NCBI GenBank assembly: GCA_029070945.1
Contig: JAIEBK010000051.1
Coordinates: 88,530 to 122,574, forward strand
Direction: 5' to 3'
Source: Muribaculaceae bacterium
GTDB lineage: Bacteria > Bacteroidota > Bacteroidia > Bacteroidales > Muribaculaceae
DNA: 34,045 nucleotides
How positions within the stretch are numbered: position 1 is the first letter of the stretch; each line of letters starts with the position of its first letter. The translations under genes and the position numbers were made by a program. The notes beneath the pieces are model-generated. The model was not told the DNA's origin. It searched no databases and saw nothing but the letters and a program-made list of their open reading frames with translations. Of this stretch, positions 15,472-23,929 are shown piece after piece.

Positions 15472-17262
15472 ATGGAAAAGATCGAAAAGAAAAGGCTCGA
15501 TGCGCTGCGTAGGGTGATGGCTCAACAGGGAATCGACTGCTGCATCATCAACAGCACAGACCCTCACCAAAGCGAGATCCCGGCTGCGCATTGGCGTGGA
15601 AGGGAATGGATGACCGGATTCAAATCTGAAAACGGCACCAACGGCATAGCCGTAGTGACTAAAGATCGCGCATATGTATGGACAGACAACCGTTTCTTCA
15701 TTCAGGCTCGTCAGCAGCTCGAGGGAACAGGTTTTGAGATGATGCCGCTCGATGGTCCTGAAGGCGTGGATCTTGTGGAATATATTGCGGACATGATGCC
15801 TGAAGATTCAGTGGTGGCGATCGATGGAATGACCTTCAGCAGTACTGACGCTGAAAAGATGCGGGAAGCTTTCGAGGAGGCCGGTCTGCACTTCGCCACC
15901 GACTTCCCGATGTTTGACTATATCTGGCCCGATCGGCCGGAACAACCGCTCAACCGGCTCTTCATACACGACGAGGATATCGTAGGGGAAACCGTAGAAT
16001 CAAAAATATCAAGAATCCTTACGGAAGTGGATAAGGAGGGAGCCGACGCCATCCTCATATCCGCATTGGATGACATAGCATGGGCCACCAACCTCAGAGC
16101 CGCCGGCGACGTGGTATTCAGTCCGATGTTTCTTGCCTATCTGTACCTTGACAAGGAAGGCAGCCGGATCCTATTCATCAACGAAAAGAAACTGACTGAA
16201 GAAGTAAGGGAGTTCCTGAAGAAATACGATATTGAGATACGCGGATATGATGAAGTCACAAGGTTTGCAGAGACCCTTTCGCCCTCATCCTGTGTTCTGA
16301 TCGATCCCTCGCTTACTTCAATCACCATAGCCGAGGCAATTCCCACAGCCATTGAGGGAGGCAAAGGAGTAGCGAAATTAAAGAGCGTAAAAAACGAGAC
16401 CATGCTCGCCCACTGGCGTACTGCCATGGAAAAGGACGGAGTAGCTCTCGTGAAGCTATTCAAATGGATAGACGAGGAATTTCCTGCCGGAAAGCTTACA
16501 GAGATGTCTATAGCAAGAAAGCTCAGGGAATGCCGTCTTGCCGATCCTGACTGCGTAGATGAAAGTTTCGCTGCCATTGTCGGCTGGAACAGTCACGGAG
16601 CCATCGTCCACTACGAACCGAGCGACGAAACAGACGTGCCGGTCACAGGACAAGGCCTGCTTCTGATCGACAGCGGAGGACAGTACACACATGGCACCAC
16701 CGACATCACGCGCACAGTCGCGCTTGGAGGAGAGCCGACAGCAGAACAGAAACATGACTTCACGCTCGTACTGAAGGGAATGATAGCACTTGCAACAGCT
16801 ACATTTCCTAAAGGGACCCGCGGAGCACAGCTCGATATCCTCGCACGCAGGTATCTCTGGAACGAAGGGAAAGCCTATTACCACGGCACAGGACATGGAG
16901 TGGGTTTCTTCATCAACTGCCATGAGGGCCCCGCTCAGATACGAATGAACGATATACCTGTTCCTCTCGAGCCGGGAATGGTGATGAGCGACGAACCGGG
17001 ACTCTATATAGAAGGCAAATACGGCATCAGATGTGAGAACATGCTGGCCGTTGAGCATTGGAAGAACAACGAGTTCGGTGAATTCTACCGATTCCGGAAC
17101 CTTACGCTCTTTCCATTTGACAGAAATCTTATCGAATGGGAGATAATCACACCGGAAGAAAAACGATGGCTGGAAAGCTACAATAAGGAGATCATCGAAC
17201 GCCTCTCCCCTCTTCTGGACGCGGATGAAAAAAAATGGCTTGAATCAAAGATCAATGGTTAA
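15472..17262 (+). CDS. pepP: Xaa-Pro aminopeptidase (aminopeptidase P, M24B, long form)
   Basis: This 596-aa metallopeptidase removes N-terminal residues that precede proline. It has the three-domain long architecture: two creatinase-like N-terminal domains (about 1-320) and the C-terminal pita-bread domain. All five dinuclear-metal ligands are visible: Asp400 (LLIDSGG), Asp411 (TTDITRT), His475 (GTGHGVG), Glu508 (SDEPGLY) and Glu522 (IRCENM). No signal peptide is present, so it is cytoplasmic. It is followed after 100 bp by the gamma-carbonic-anhydrase gene, possibly in the same transcript. Confidence 0.95.
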   Translation: MEKIEKKRLDALRRVMAQQGIDCCIINSTDPHQSEIPAAHWRGREWMTGFKSENGTNGIAVVTKDRAYVWTDNRFFIQARQQLEGTGFEMMPLDGPEGVDLVEYIADMMPEDSVVAIDGMTFSSTDAEKMREAFEEAGLHFATDFPMFDYIWPDRPEQPLNRLFIHDEDIVGETVESKISRILTEVDKEGADAILISALDDIAWATNLRAAGDVVFSPMFLAYLYLDKEGSRILFINEKKLTEEVREFLKKYDIEIRGYDEVTRFAETLSPSSCVLIDPSLTSITIAEAIPTAIEGGKGVAKLKSVKNETMLAHWRTAMEKDGVALVKLFKWIDEEFPAGKLTEMSIARKLRECRLADPDCVDESFAAIVGWNSHGAIVHYEPSDETDVPVTGQGLLLIDSGGQYTHGTTDITRTVALGGEPTAEQKHDFTLVLKGMIALATATFPKGTRGAQLDILARRYLWNEGKAYYHGTGHGVGFFINCHEGPAQIRMNDIPVPLEPGMVMSDEPGLYIEGKYGIRCENMLAVEHWKNNEFGEFYRFRNLTLFPFDRNLIEWEIITPEEKRWLESYNKEIIERLSPLLDADEKKWLESKING

Positions 17263-17362
17263 TAATTAAAGGTTATGACAATACCAAGCTAAATCGGGAT
17301 ATAACAAGATAAATCGAGATTAATCAGGATAACTCCAATTTATAACTGAAAATTTAATAAAA
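17263..17362 (+). repeat. Degenerate short repeat in the spacer before the carbonic-anhydrase-like gene
   Basis: Three loosely related units (TAAATCGGGATA, TAAATCGAGATT, TTAATCAGGATA) lie between about 17290 and 17332. No promoter element or terminator is recognisable. Confidence 0.35.
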
Positions 17363-17884
17363 ATGGCAATAATACAGGAAGTGAGGGGATTTACCCCGGT
17401 GATCGGCAAGGACTGTTTCCTTGCGGCAAACGCAGTAGTGGTAGGCGACGTCGTGATCGGCGATGGATGCAGCATCTGGTTTGGAGCGGTGCTCCGCGGA
17501 GACGTTAACTCAATCAGGGTGGGCAACGGCGTCAATATCCAGGATGGCAGCGTACTGCATACACTATATGAGAAATCCACAATTGAGATCGGCGACCATG
17601 TGTCGGTAGGACACAACGTTGTGCTCCATGGCTGCAAGGTCGAGGACTACGCCCTCATAGGCATGGGAGCTGTGGTGATGGACAATGCCGTAGTCGGAGA
17701 AGGAGCGATAGTCGCCGCAGGTTCGGTCGTACTTAGCAATACCAAGATCGGCAAGCATGAGCTATGGGCCGGGTGCCCGGCCAAGTTTGTCAAGATGGTG
17801 GAGCCGGAAAAAGCCAAGGAGATGAACATAAAGATCGCCAACAACTATCATATGTATTCCACCTGGTATGGACCGCAGGATTGA
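17363..17884 (+). CDS. Gamma-carbonic-anhydrase-family hexapeptide-repeat protein
   Basis: This 173-aa left-handed beta-helix protein shows hexapeptide repeats from about residue 12 to 140, with RGDVNSIRVGNGVNIQDGS as the family signature. The three zinc-ligand histidines are conserved: His66 (SVLHTL), His84 and His89 (VGHNVVLHG). The family (CamH/YrdA/PaaY type) includes carbonic anhydrases, but many members have no measured activity, so enzyme function is only possible here. Its last 17 nt overlap the start of the FBPase gene, implying translational coupling. Confidence 0.88.
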   Translation: MAIIQEVRGFTPVIGKDCFLAANAVVVGDVVIGDGCSIWFGAVLRGDVNSIRVGNGVNIQDGSVLHTLYEKSTIEIGDHVSVGHNVVLHGCKVEDYALIGMGAVVMDNAVVGEGAIVAAGSVVLSNTKIGKHELWAGCPAKFVKMVEPEKAKEMNIKIANNYHMYSTWYGPQD

Positions 17885-19904
17885 TCTGCCGGTAGCGGTA
17901 GACATCAATGATGCCCGTAAGGAAGACCGTGAGCGGGAGACAGACCTGAGAATACTCAGTCTGCTCTCGCAGACCTTTCCCAACGTGCAGGCGGCAAGTA
18001 CCGAGATCATAAACCTCGAGGCAATACAGAATCTACCGAAAGGAACAGAGCATTTCGTGGCCGACCTTCACGGCGAGAACGAAGCCTTCTCCCACATACT
18101 CCGCAACGCGTCGGGCAACATACGCCGAAAGGTGACGGAGATATTCGGCACATCACTGCGCGAGCAGGATATCCGCAATCTCTGTACGCTCATATATTAT
18201 CCGGAGAGCAAACTGGAGTATACGAAGGCCGACGAGGACAACATGGACGACTTCTACAGCGTGACACTCCATCAGCTCATCCTTGTGCTACAGTCCGTAT
18301 CCTCCAAATACACCCGCTCACGTGTGAGGAAGGCCCTTCCAAAGGAATATGCATATATCATAGAGGAGCTTCTGCATGAATCTCCTACCGACTATGACAA
18401 GGACGCATATTTCCGCCGGATCATCGAGACTATCATATCTACCGGACAGGCCGACAACTTCATCATCGCGCTCTGCAACGTGATCCAGCGGCTGAGTATC
18501 GACCAGCTGCATATCCTGGGTGATATCTTCGACCGCGGTCCGGGGGCGCACCTGATAATGGATACGCTATGCGCCTACGAGCGGTTTGATATCCAGTGGG
18601 GCAACCATGATGCGCTGTGGATGGGAGCGGCTGCCGGCAATGACGCCTGCATAGCCAACGTCTTGCGACTGTCGCTTCGCTACGGCAACATGGCAACCCT
18701 CGAAGACGGCTACGGCATCAACCTCGTGCCTCTTGCCACGTTCGCGCTCGAAACATACGGCGATGATCCCTGTGAGGGATTCGGCCCTCATATTATGGAC
18801 GGAGAACACGCTCCGGATGAAAAATCGCTGCAGCTCTGGGCTAAGATGCACAAGGCCATAAGCATCATCCAGTTCAAGCTCGAAGGACAGACTATTGACC
18901 GACGGCCTGAATGGAAGATGGAAGACCGCAGACTCCTGCATCTGATAGATAAAGAGAAGGGTGTGATCAACCTTAATGGCAAGGAATACGAGCTTAAGGA
19001 CACCAATTTTCCGACAGTATCGGCAGAATCACCTTACGAACTCACACCGGAAGAGGCATCACTCGTAGAGAAACTTCACCATTCGTTTATGGTGAGCGAT
19101 AAACTCAACCGGCATGTACAGTGTCTGCTCTCGCACGGATGCATGTATGCGATCTATAACTCCAACCTGCTCTTCCACGCTTCTATGCCTCTTAATGAAG
19201 ACGGAAGCCTGAAGGAGGTGGAACTGAACGGAACCGGATACAAGGGACGTGAGCTGATGCACCGTATCGGAATGATGATGAGGGCCGCTTTCAACGACGA
19301 TACAGATCCGGAACTACGGAAGTTCGCTATTGACTATTACTGGTATCTCTGGTGCGGAAAGGACTCTCCTCTTTTCGACAAGTCGAAAATGGCTACCTTC
19401 GAGCGGTATTTCATAAAGGACATCTCCACCCATACGGAAGAGAAAGGAAACTATTATAAGCTGCGCAACGACGAGAAGATAATCGATGGAATCCTGGATG
19501 CTTTCGGCGTGGAAGGTGAACACCGCCACATCATCAACGGCCACGTGCCGGTGAGGGCGGCCAAAGGGGAAAGCCCGATGCGTGCCAACGGAAAACTGCT
19601 CGTCATCGACGGAGGTTTTTCAAAAGCATATCATTCCACCACGGGCATCGCGGGTTATACCCTCGTCTATCACAGCCGCGGACTTGAACTCGTGCAGCAT
19701 GAGCCGTTCGAATCGGCTGAGAAAGCCGTGAAGGAAGGCACCGATATCCTTGGTTCAAAACAGATCGTGGAGCTGTCGGCAAAGCGGCTTCGTGTACGCG
19801 ACACCGACAAAGGCCATGAGCTTCAGGGGCAAATCGACGAACTGAAAGACCTCCTGCACGCCTTCCGTCATGGACTGGTAAAAGAGCGGCATCTCTCGCG
19901 ATGA
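17868..19904 (+). CDS. fbp: Fructose-1,6-bisphosphatase, class III
   Basis: This 678-aa enzyme hydrolyses fructose-1,6-bisphosphate to fructose-6-phosphate in gluconeogenesis. It is the large class III type of Firmicutes and Bacteroidota, built on a calcineurin-like metallophosphatase fold. Metal-site motifs are Asp66/His68 (ADLHGEN), Asp219/Asp222 (GDIFDRG), Asn246/His247 (GNHDALW), and late INGHVPV and IDGGFSKAYH. Start ATG 17868 overlaps the previous gene by 17 nt. No later in-frame ATG gives a complete N-terminal domain. Terminal sequence is intact. Confidence 0.95.
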   Translation: MDRRIDLPVAVDINDARKEDRERETDLRILSLLSQTFPNVQAASTEIINLEAIQNLPKGTEHFVADLHGENEAFSHILRNASGNIRRKVTEIFGTSLREQDIRNLCTLIYYPESKLEYTKADEDNMDDFYSVTLHQLILVLQSVSSKYTRSRVRKALPKEYAYIIEELLHESPTDYDKDAYFRRIIETIISTGQADNFIIALCNVIQRLSIDQLHILGDIFDRGPGAHLIMDTLCAYERFDIQWGNHDALWMGAAAGNDACIANVLRLSLRYGNMATLEDGYGINLVPLATFALETYGDDPCEGFGPHIMDGEHAPDEKSLQLWAKMHKAISIIQFKLEGQTIDRRPEWKMEDRRLLHLIDKEKGVINLNGKEYELKDTNFPTVSAESPYELTPEEASLVEKLHHSFMVSDKLNRHVQCLLSHGCMYAIYNSNLLFHASMPLNEDGSLKEVELNGTGYKGRELMHRIGMMMRAAFNDDTDPELRKFAIDYYWYLWCGKDSPLFDKSKMATFERYFIKDISTHTEEKGNYYKLRNDEKIIDGILDAFGVEGEHRHIINGHVPVRAAKGESPMRANGKLLVIDGGFSKAYHSTTGIAGYTLVYHSRGLELVQHEPFESAEKAVKEGTDILGSKQIVELSAKRLRVRDTDKGHELQGQIDELKDLLHAFRHGLVKERHLSR

Positions 19905-19944
19905 CCTGAGGTGTAATTTAACTGTTGAAAAATAAAATATTTTT

Positions 19945-19974
19945 TTTGTTTTTGAGAATAAATTATTATTTTTG
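19945..19974 (+). promoter_or_regulatory. Promoter with -33 and -7 elements
   Basis: TTTG at 19945-19948, 18 nt, then TATTTTTG at 19967-19974 make a near-consensus Bacteroidota promoter. The expected start is about 19981, giving a 40-nt leader to ATG 20021. This excludes upstream starts for the secreted protein. Confidence 0.75.
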
Positions 19975-20020
19975 CATTGAAGTTGTTTATAACCCAATAA
20001 TTCACTTAAAATCTAACACA

Positions 20021-21580
20021 ATGATTAAACAATTACTTATGTCGGCAGCTGTCGCTGCTATGGCATTCAGCGTAAGCGCTGAGCCAAAGGTCCTTTGGGA
20101 AGCTCCTTCCGCCGAGGGAGTACTTACTGACTGGGGTAAACCCGTCTATTCTTTAACCGCTGCAGATGCAGCTCAGATCAAGGCCGGCGACAAAATTGTC
20201 ATTACAGTGGCAAGCGCCGACAAAGAGCTCTCCCAATATCCCCAGGTATCCATCATAGACGGGACTAACGGAGGATGGCCTCCGTTGATAGGGTCCATAG
20301 TCAATGAGGCTTGTGAGGTATCATTTGGCATCACTTATGATATAGCAACCAAGATTCATGAAAACGGCATCTCCTTCAATGGAAACGCAACCTACATATC
20401 AAAGGTCATGCTGGAAGAAGGATCAATCGAGGTTGGTCCCTACACTGTATGGTTCGGACCGAAGCAGTGCGCGTGGGGTGACGGAGTTTCAATTCCTAAA
20501 GAAGTTTTTGCTGATGTTAAAGCCGGCGATAAGATAAAAGTACAGTTTGATAAATCAGCATCCGAACATACGCTTCAGATCATACTTGGAGGATGGAGTG
20601 GCTGGAATCTTCCTACTTATGAGGCATGGAAATACGATTTCTATACTGTGGATGAAGAAACCGGCTGGATTACCCTCGATCTTGTAGAGGCTCTTGCAGC
20701 ATATGTAGTAGGAGAAGGAGATGAAGCTACTACATATGACGCTTTCTCACTCCTTAAGAACGGTGGCGTTGTGATGCAGGGTCCATGTGTTGTAAATCAG
20801 GTGCTTTTCGAGCCCGCAGCTGAGGAGCCAACCGTAAATTACTATGCTGTCGGCAGTTTCCAGGGTTGGGATCCTGAATCTCCTGCAGTGTTCACATTTG
20901 CTGACGGTGTCTATACCCTTGTGGCTGAAAAGACCGCATCTATGAAGATCTCGACTATGGCAGGCAACTGGGATGATTTTAATTCCGCAACTATAGCTCC
21001 GACCGACAATATAGGAAACGGCGTATTCAAGTTTGAAGTAAAACAAGATTATCAATTCACACTTGACTTCGAAGCTGACTGGACAGTGACTATCGATCCG
21101 TCAAATCAGACCATCAAGTTTACTACCGAGGACGCAAGACCGGAATTTGACATTTATTTACGCGGCGACATGAACGGCTGGGGTGTTGATGAGGCATGGA
21201 AACTCACAACAACCGACGGTAACCTCTACACGCTTGCCAATGTAAGCATGGAAGCAGGAACAGAATTCAAGATCGCTGATTCAGCCTGGGGTACAATAAA
21301 CTACGGCTCAGACGAGACAATTGCTCCGGATACTGCCGTAACTCTCGTCTACAATGGCAATAATTGCAAGCTCACACAGTCTGTAGAGAATGCTACAGTT
21401 GAATTCAATCTCACTGACAAGACACTTTTAATCAGCACCGGCTCTGGTATTGAATCCATCAGCAGTGACAATGCTTCCGCTGTATACTACAACCTTCAGG
21501 GTGTAAAGGTAGCTAATCCGACCAAAGGCAACCTCTACATCGTCAAGAAAGGTACGAAGACAAGCAAGGTAGCTTTCTAA
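20021..21580 (+). CDS. Secreted SusE/SusF-like modular protein with C-terminal sorting-type tail
   Basis: This 519-aa protein has a signal peptide MIKQLLMSAAVAAMAFSVSA cleaved before EPKVLW. Two related beta-sandwich segments follow (about 22-140 and 143-263; both contain a W, a KAGDKI motif and a Trp-rich turn), resembling carbohydrate-binding modules. Then come two SusE/F-type domains, about 273-372 (YYAVGSFQGW) and 376-470 (YLRGDMNGWG). The last 40 residues contain VYYNLQGVKVANP and a basic end, the pattern of the C-terminal secretion/anchoring tails common in Bacteroidales. Polysaccharide binding is inferred; the ligand is unknown. No susC/susD or glycoside hydrolase lies nearby, which is unusual for SusE/F relatives. 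Confidence 0.75.
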   Translation: MIKQLLMSAAVAAMAFSVSAEPKVLWEAPSAEGVLTDWGKPVYSLTAADAAQIKAGDKIVITVASADKELSQYPQVSIIDGTNGGWPPLIGSIVNEACEVSFGITYDIATKIHENGISFNGNATYISKVMLEEGSIEVGPYTVWFGPKQCAWGDGVSIPKEVFADVKAGDKIKVQFDKSASEHTLQIILGGWSGWNLPTYEAWKYDFYTVDEETGWITLDLVEALAAYVVGEGDEATTYDAFSLLKNGGVVMQGPCVVNQVLFEPAAEEPTVNYYAVGSFQGWDPESPAVFTFADGVYTLVAEKTASMKISTMAGNWDDFNSATIAPTDNIGNGVFKFEVKQDYQFTLDFEADWTVTIDPSNQTIKFTTEDARPEFDIYLRGDMNGWGVDEAWKLTTTDGNLYTLANVSMEAGTEFKIADSAWGTINYGSDETIAPDTAVTLVYNGNNCKLTQSVENATVEFNLTDKTLLISTGSGIESISSDNASAVYYNLQGVKVANPTKGNLYIVKKGTKTSKVAF

Positions 21581-21603
21581 ACCGACCTTAACCTTCCAAA
21601 ATA

Positions 21604-21644
21604 AACCGGGATCGCATTAAACCTTTTGCGATCCCGGTTGTCTT
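21604..21644 (+). terminator. Terminator of the SusE/F-like gene
   Basis: A perfect 13-bp GC-rich stem (21604-21616 with 21627-21639) and 10-nt loop are followed by a short T-rich stretch (TTGTCTT). Confidence 0.75.
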
Positions 21645-21756
21645 ATAGATATAAGTAAGAAATTAGTTTCATGATGTTAGGTTAGTAAAATGTATTATGG
21701 AAAACACTAAGCGGCAGCTGTCTGTGAAGATGACTGCCGTTTTCATGTATACTCCA

Positions 21757-21864
21757 CGATTTTGTTAATCGTACTTAATAAAAACAACAATATTACGAAT
21801 TTCATTAATCATGATTAACAAAATCGCAGTTCTATGTAATTTTGTTTGGTATGATTAACAAAAT
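21757..21864. promoter_or_regulatory. Cluster of operator-like repeats upstream of the AAA ATPase
   Basis: CGATTTTGTTAATC (21757-21770) is a perfect inverted copy of GATTAACAAAATCG (21813-21826). ATGATTAACAAAAT also occurs as a 14-bp direct repeat at 21811-21824 and 21851-21864. The middle copy overlaps a 14-bp palindrome TTAATCATGATTAA (21805-21818). The last copy lies between the -33 and -7 elements of the promoter, so a protein bound there would block RNA polymerase. The binding protein is not known. Confidence 0.6.
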
Positions 21865-21876
21865 TCATTATCTTTG
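21845..21876 (+). promoter_or_regulatory. Consensus promoter giving an apparently leaderless transcript
   Basis: TTTG (21845-21848), 20 nt, then TATCTTTG (21869-21876) fit the Bacteroidota consensus. The start ATG is at 21881, only 4 nt after the -7 element, so transcription should begin at or within a few bases of the start codon. Another TAnnTTTG match is at 21837-21844. Confidence 0.7.
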
Positions 21877-21880
21877 CAGT

Positions 21881-23092
21881 ATGGAAATCATCAGAAGAGA
21901 TACGTATATCAACCACATCATGCGTTATATAGACAAAGGCGTGATGATCGCAATTACAGGACAGCGTCGTGTAGGGAAAAGTTATATACTCCGGCAGCTT
22001 GTCCGGGACATACAGGAAAAAAATCCGGAAGCAAACATAATCTATATCAATAAGGAGAAAAAGAAATTCGCCGACATTCGCACGGATGATGACCTATCGG
22101 CATATCTTGAGGGAAAGATAGAAGAGGATAAGGACAATTATCTGCTCATAGATGAGGTTCAGGACATCAAAGGATTTGAGAACACACTCAGAAGCCTGAA
22201 CGCAGACGAAGAATGCAGGATAATAGTCACGGGAAGCAATGCAAAGATGCTCTCGTCTGAACTTTCCACATATCTGGGAGGGAGATATATCGACATTCAT
22301 ATCCAAAGTCTTTCCTACAGGGAATTCCTGACTTTTCACAGCCTCGAGGATTCACAGGAAAGTCTTGAGAAGTATCTTTCCTTCGGAGGCCTCCCCCATC
22401 TCTATAGACTTGGACTTGAGAACGAAGATATGGTCTGGGAGTATATCCACAATATCTATAATACCATCGTACTGAAAGATGTCGTAGAACGCGAAGGATT
22501 ACGCAACGTGACGTTGTTTGAAAATATAATGCGGTTCACTGGTGATAATACCGGTCAGCTCATGTCGGCTACATCTATTTCAAAGTATTTGAAATCCCAG
22601 AAAATAGACCTTACCCCTCTAACTGCTATAAACTACCTTAGATCAGCAGGGAATGCCTATATTGTCAACAAGGTTCAGCGTTATGACATACATGGGAAGA
22701 AACTGCTTGAGTCAAATGACAAATATTATTTCGAAGATCTCGGTCTGAGAAATTCACTTGCAGGAAGCGATCGGACTAAAGATATAGAGAAACTGATGGA
22801 AAACGCGGCATTCCTTCATCTGAAAGACCTTGGATACAAGGTTTTTGTCGGGACTTTACCAAGCGGAGAGATTGATTTTGTAGCTGAGAAGAACGGCAAA
22901 ACTGCATATTTCCAGATAGCATATATGCTGACTGACGAGAAGACTATGGAACGGGAATTCGGAAATCTGTTGACTATAAAAGACAATTATCCTAAATACG
23001 TCATTTCTATGGATCCCATCTCAAAACCAAAGGACTATGACGGCATCACCCACCTATCCCTCCGCCAGATGCTGACGAAGGATAATTTCTGA
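21881..23092 (+). CDS. AAA+ ATPase with DUF4143-type C-terminal domain
   Basis: This 403-aa protein belongs to the large ATPase family found in many Bacteroidota genomes. Walker A is GQRRVGKS (residues 27-34), and Walker B is the LLIDEVQD segment at about 86-93. The middle carries the TGSNAKMLSSELSTYLGGR sensor-like stretch, followed by a winged-helix segment. The C-terminal part resembles a PD-(D/E)xK nuclease fold (SGEIDFVAEKNGKTAYFQIAY), but the usual ExK is replaced by QIA, so nuclease activity is doubtful. The biological role of the family is unknown; a defence or stress role is sometimes proposed. ATG 21881 is chosen because upstream in-frame codons overlap the promoter. Confidence 0.88.
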   Translation: MEIIRRDTYINHIMRYIDKGVMIAITGQRRVGKSYILRQLVRDIQEKNPEANIIYINKEKKKFADIRTDDDLSAYLEGKIEEDKDNYLLIDEVQDIKGFENTLRSLNADEECRIIVTGSNAKMLSSELSTYLGGRYIDIHIQSLSYREFLTFHSLEDSQESLEKYLSFGGLPHLYRLGLENEDMVWEYIHNIYNTIVLKDVVEREGLRNVTLFENIMRFTGDNTGQLMSATSISKYLKSQKIDLTPLTAINYLRSAGNAYIVNKVQRYDIHGKKLLESNDKYYFEDLGLRNSLAGSDRTKDIEKLMENAAFLHLKDLGYKVFVGTLPSGEIDFVAEKNGKTAYFQIAYMLTDEKTMEREFGNLLTIKDNYPKYVISMDPISKPKDYDGITHLSLRQMLTKDNF

Positions 23093-23177
23093 CCCATTAC
23101 TCAGAATTAAACCATCCTTGATGTCATTACCTCTGCCCTCTATGAAATAGACATATTAGTGCCCCGACTCATAAAAC

Positions 23178-23185
23178 TATCTTTG
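23178..23185 (+). promoter_or_regulatory. Promoter -7 element upstream of the tandem repeat
   Basis: TATCTTTG matches TAnnTTTG; a degenerate -33 (TTAG, 23156-23159) is 18 nt upstream. The start near 23192 would place the whole 112-bp tandem repeat inside the 5' leader of the gene at 23335. Confidence 0.5.
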
Positions 23186-23204
23186 TTGCATGAGTAGAGT
23201 ATAT

Positions 23205-23316
23205 CCTTAAACCATTTAAACCCTCTTAAACCCTTATAAACCATTTAAACATTCTAAACCCCTTAAACCATTTAAACCCTCTTAAACCCTTATAAACCAT
23301 TTAAACATTCTAAACC
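23205..23316 (+). repeat. Perfect 56-bp tandem duplication with 9-10 bp internal period
   Basis: Positions 23205-23260 and 23261-23316 are identical, head to tail. Inside each unit the motif TTAAACC (variants TATAAACC, TTAAACA, CTAAACC) recurs about every 9-10 bp, near one helical turn. The array ends 18 bp before the ATG of the next gene. Confidence 0.9.
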
Positions 23317-23334
23317 TTTTAAACACTCACAGCA

Positions 23335-23754
23335 ATGTATTCAAACAATCAGAACAACATCGGCCCGGAGATCATCAAGAAAGCACTCTGGGGAGTAGGC
23401 GCAATCATCGTGGTAATAGTGGCTATGGCGTTCATCCGCCCGTGGTATAACGTATGGAGCCAGGAAATGGAAGGCAAGGCGGAGTTTGCTAAGGCAGAGC
23501 AGAACCGTAAGATCAAGATAGAGGAGGCAAAGGCCAATCTCGAAGCGGAAAAGCTGAACGCACAGGCGGAGATCGAGCGGGCTAAAGGCGCGGCCGAAGC
23601 AATTCGCATTGAGAACGGCAGCATAACGCCTACCTATATCCAGTATCTGTGGGTACGTCAGCAGTCTGACCTTAACAACAAGACTGTGATCTACGTGCCG
23701 ACGGAGACCAACCTTCCGATACTGGAGGCACCGAGAATGCTCCTTGATAAGTAA
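23335..23754 (+). CDS. Small membrane-anchored coiled-coil protein resembling the C-terminal part of SPFH/band-7 proteins
   Basis: This 139-aa protein has a membrane segment at about residues 18-36 (LWGVGAIIVVIVAMAFIRP). An Ala/Glu/Lys-rich helix follows (about 45-93, e.g. EEAKANLEAEKLNAQAEIERAKG) with strong coiled-coil character. Next come PTYIQYLWVRQQ and a PTETNLPILEAP end, typical of the region after the SPFH domain in stomatin/prohibitin-like proteins. The SPFH domain itself is absent and no remnant lies upstream, so it is a stand-alone short form rather than a recent truncation. A scaffold or membrane-protease-associated role is only a guess. Confidence 0.7.
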   Translation: MYSNNQNNIGPEIIKKALWGVGAIIVVIVAMAFIRPWYNVWSQEMEGKAEFAKAEQNRKIKIEEAKANLEAEKLNAQAEIERAKGAAEAIRIENGSITPTYIQYLWVRQQSDLNNKTVIYVPTETNLPILEAPRMLLDK

Positions 23755-23792
23755 GTGACGCGTTTTACGTTGTGCGACAACGACGGTAATTA

Positions 23793-23824
23793 TTTGCATA
23801 AGTCGGGGATTTTTAGTAATTTTG
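23793..23824 (+). promoter_or_regulatory. Upstream promoter P1 of rpsU
   Basis: TTTG (23793-23796), 20 nt, then TAATTTTG (23817-23824) are consensus elements. The -7 region is nearly identical to P2 over about 20 nt. Its transcript would include a perfect AAGGAGGT at 23873-23880, inside a possible 8-codon reading frame starting at 23867. Confidence 0.65.
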
Positions 23825-23929
23825 CACTCAAAAGAGACTTAAACAACATTATCAACCATAAAAATCATGCGGAAGGAGGTTGTAGACGACTGAAAAAATA
23901 GAAAAGATTCAATTTTTTAGCCGAAAAAT

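Noticed and set aside
23205-23316. CRISPR-like array
   Set aside because: The two repeat units are adjacent with no unique spacers and no cas genes nearby; it is a simple tandem duplication.
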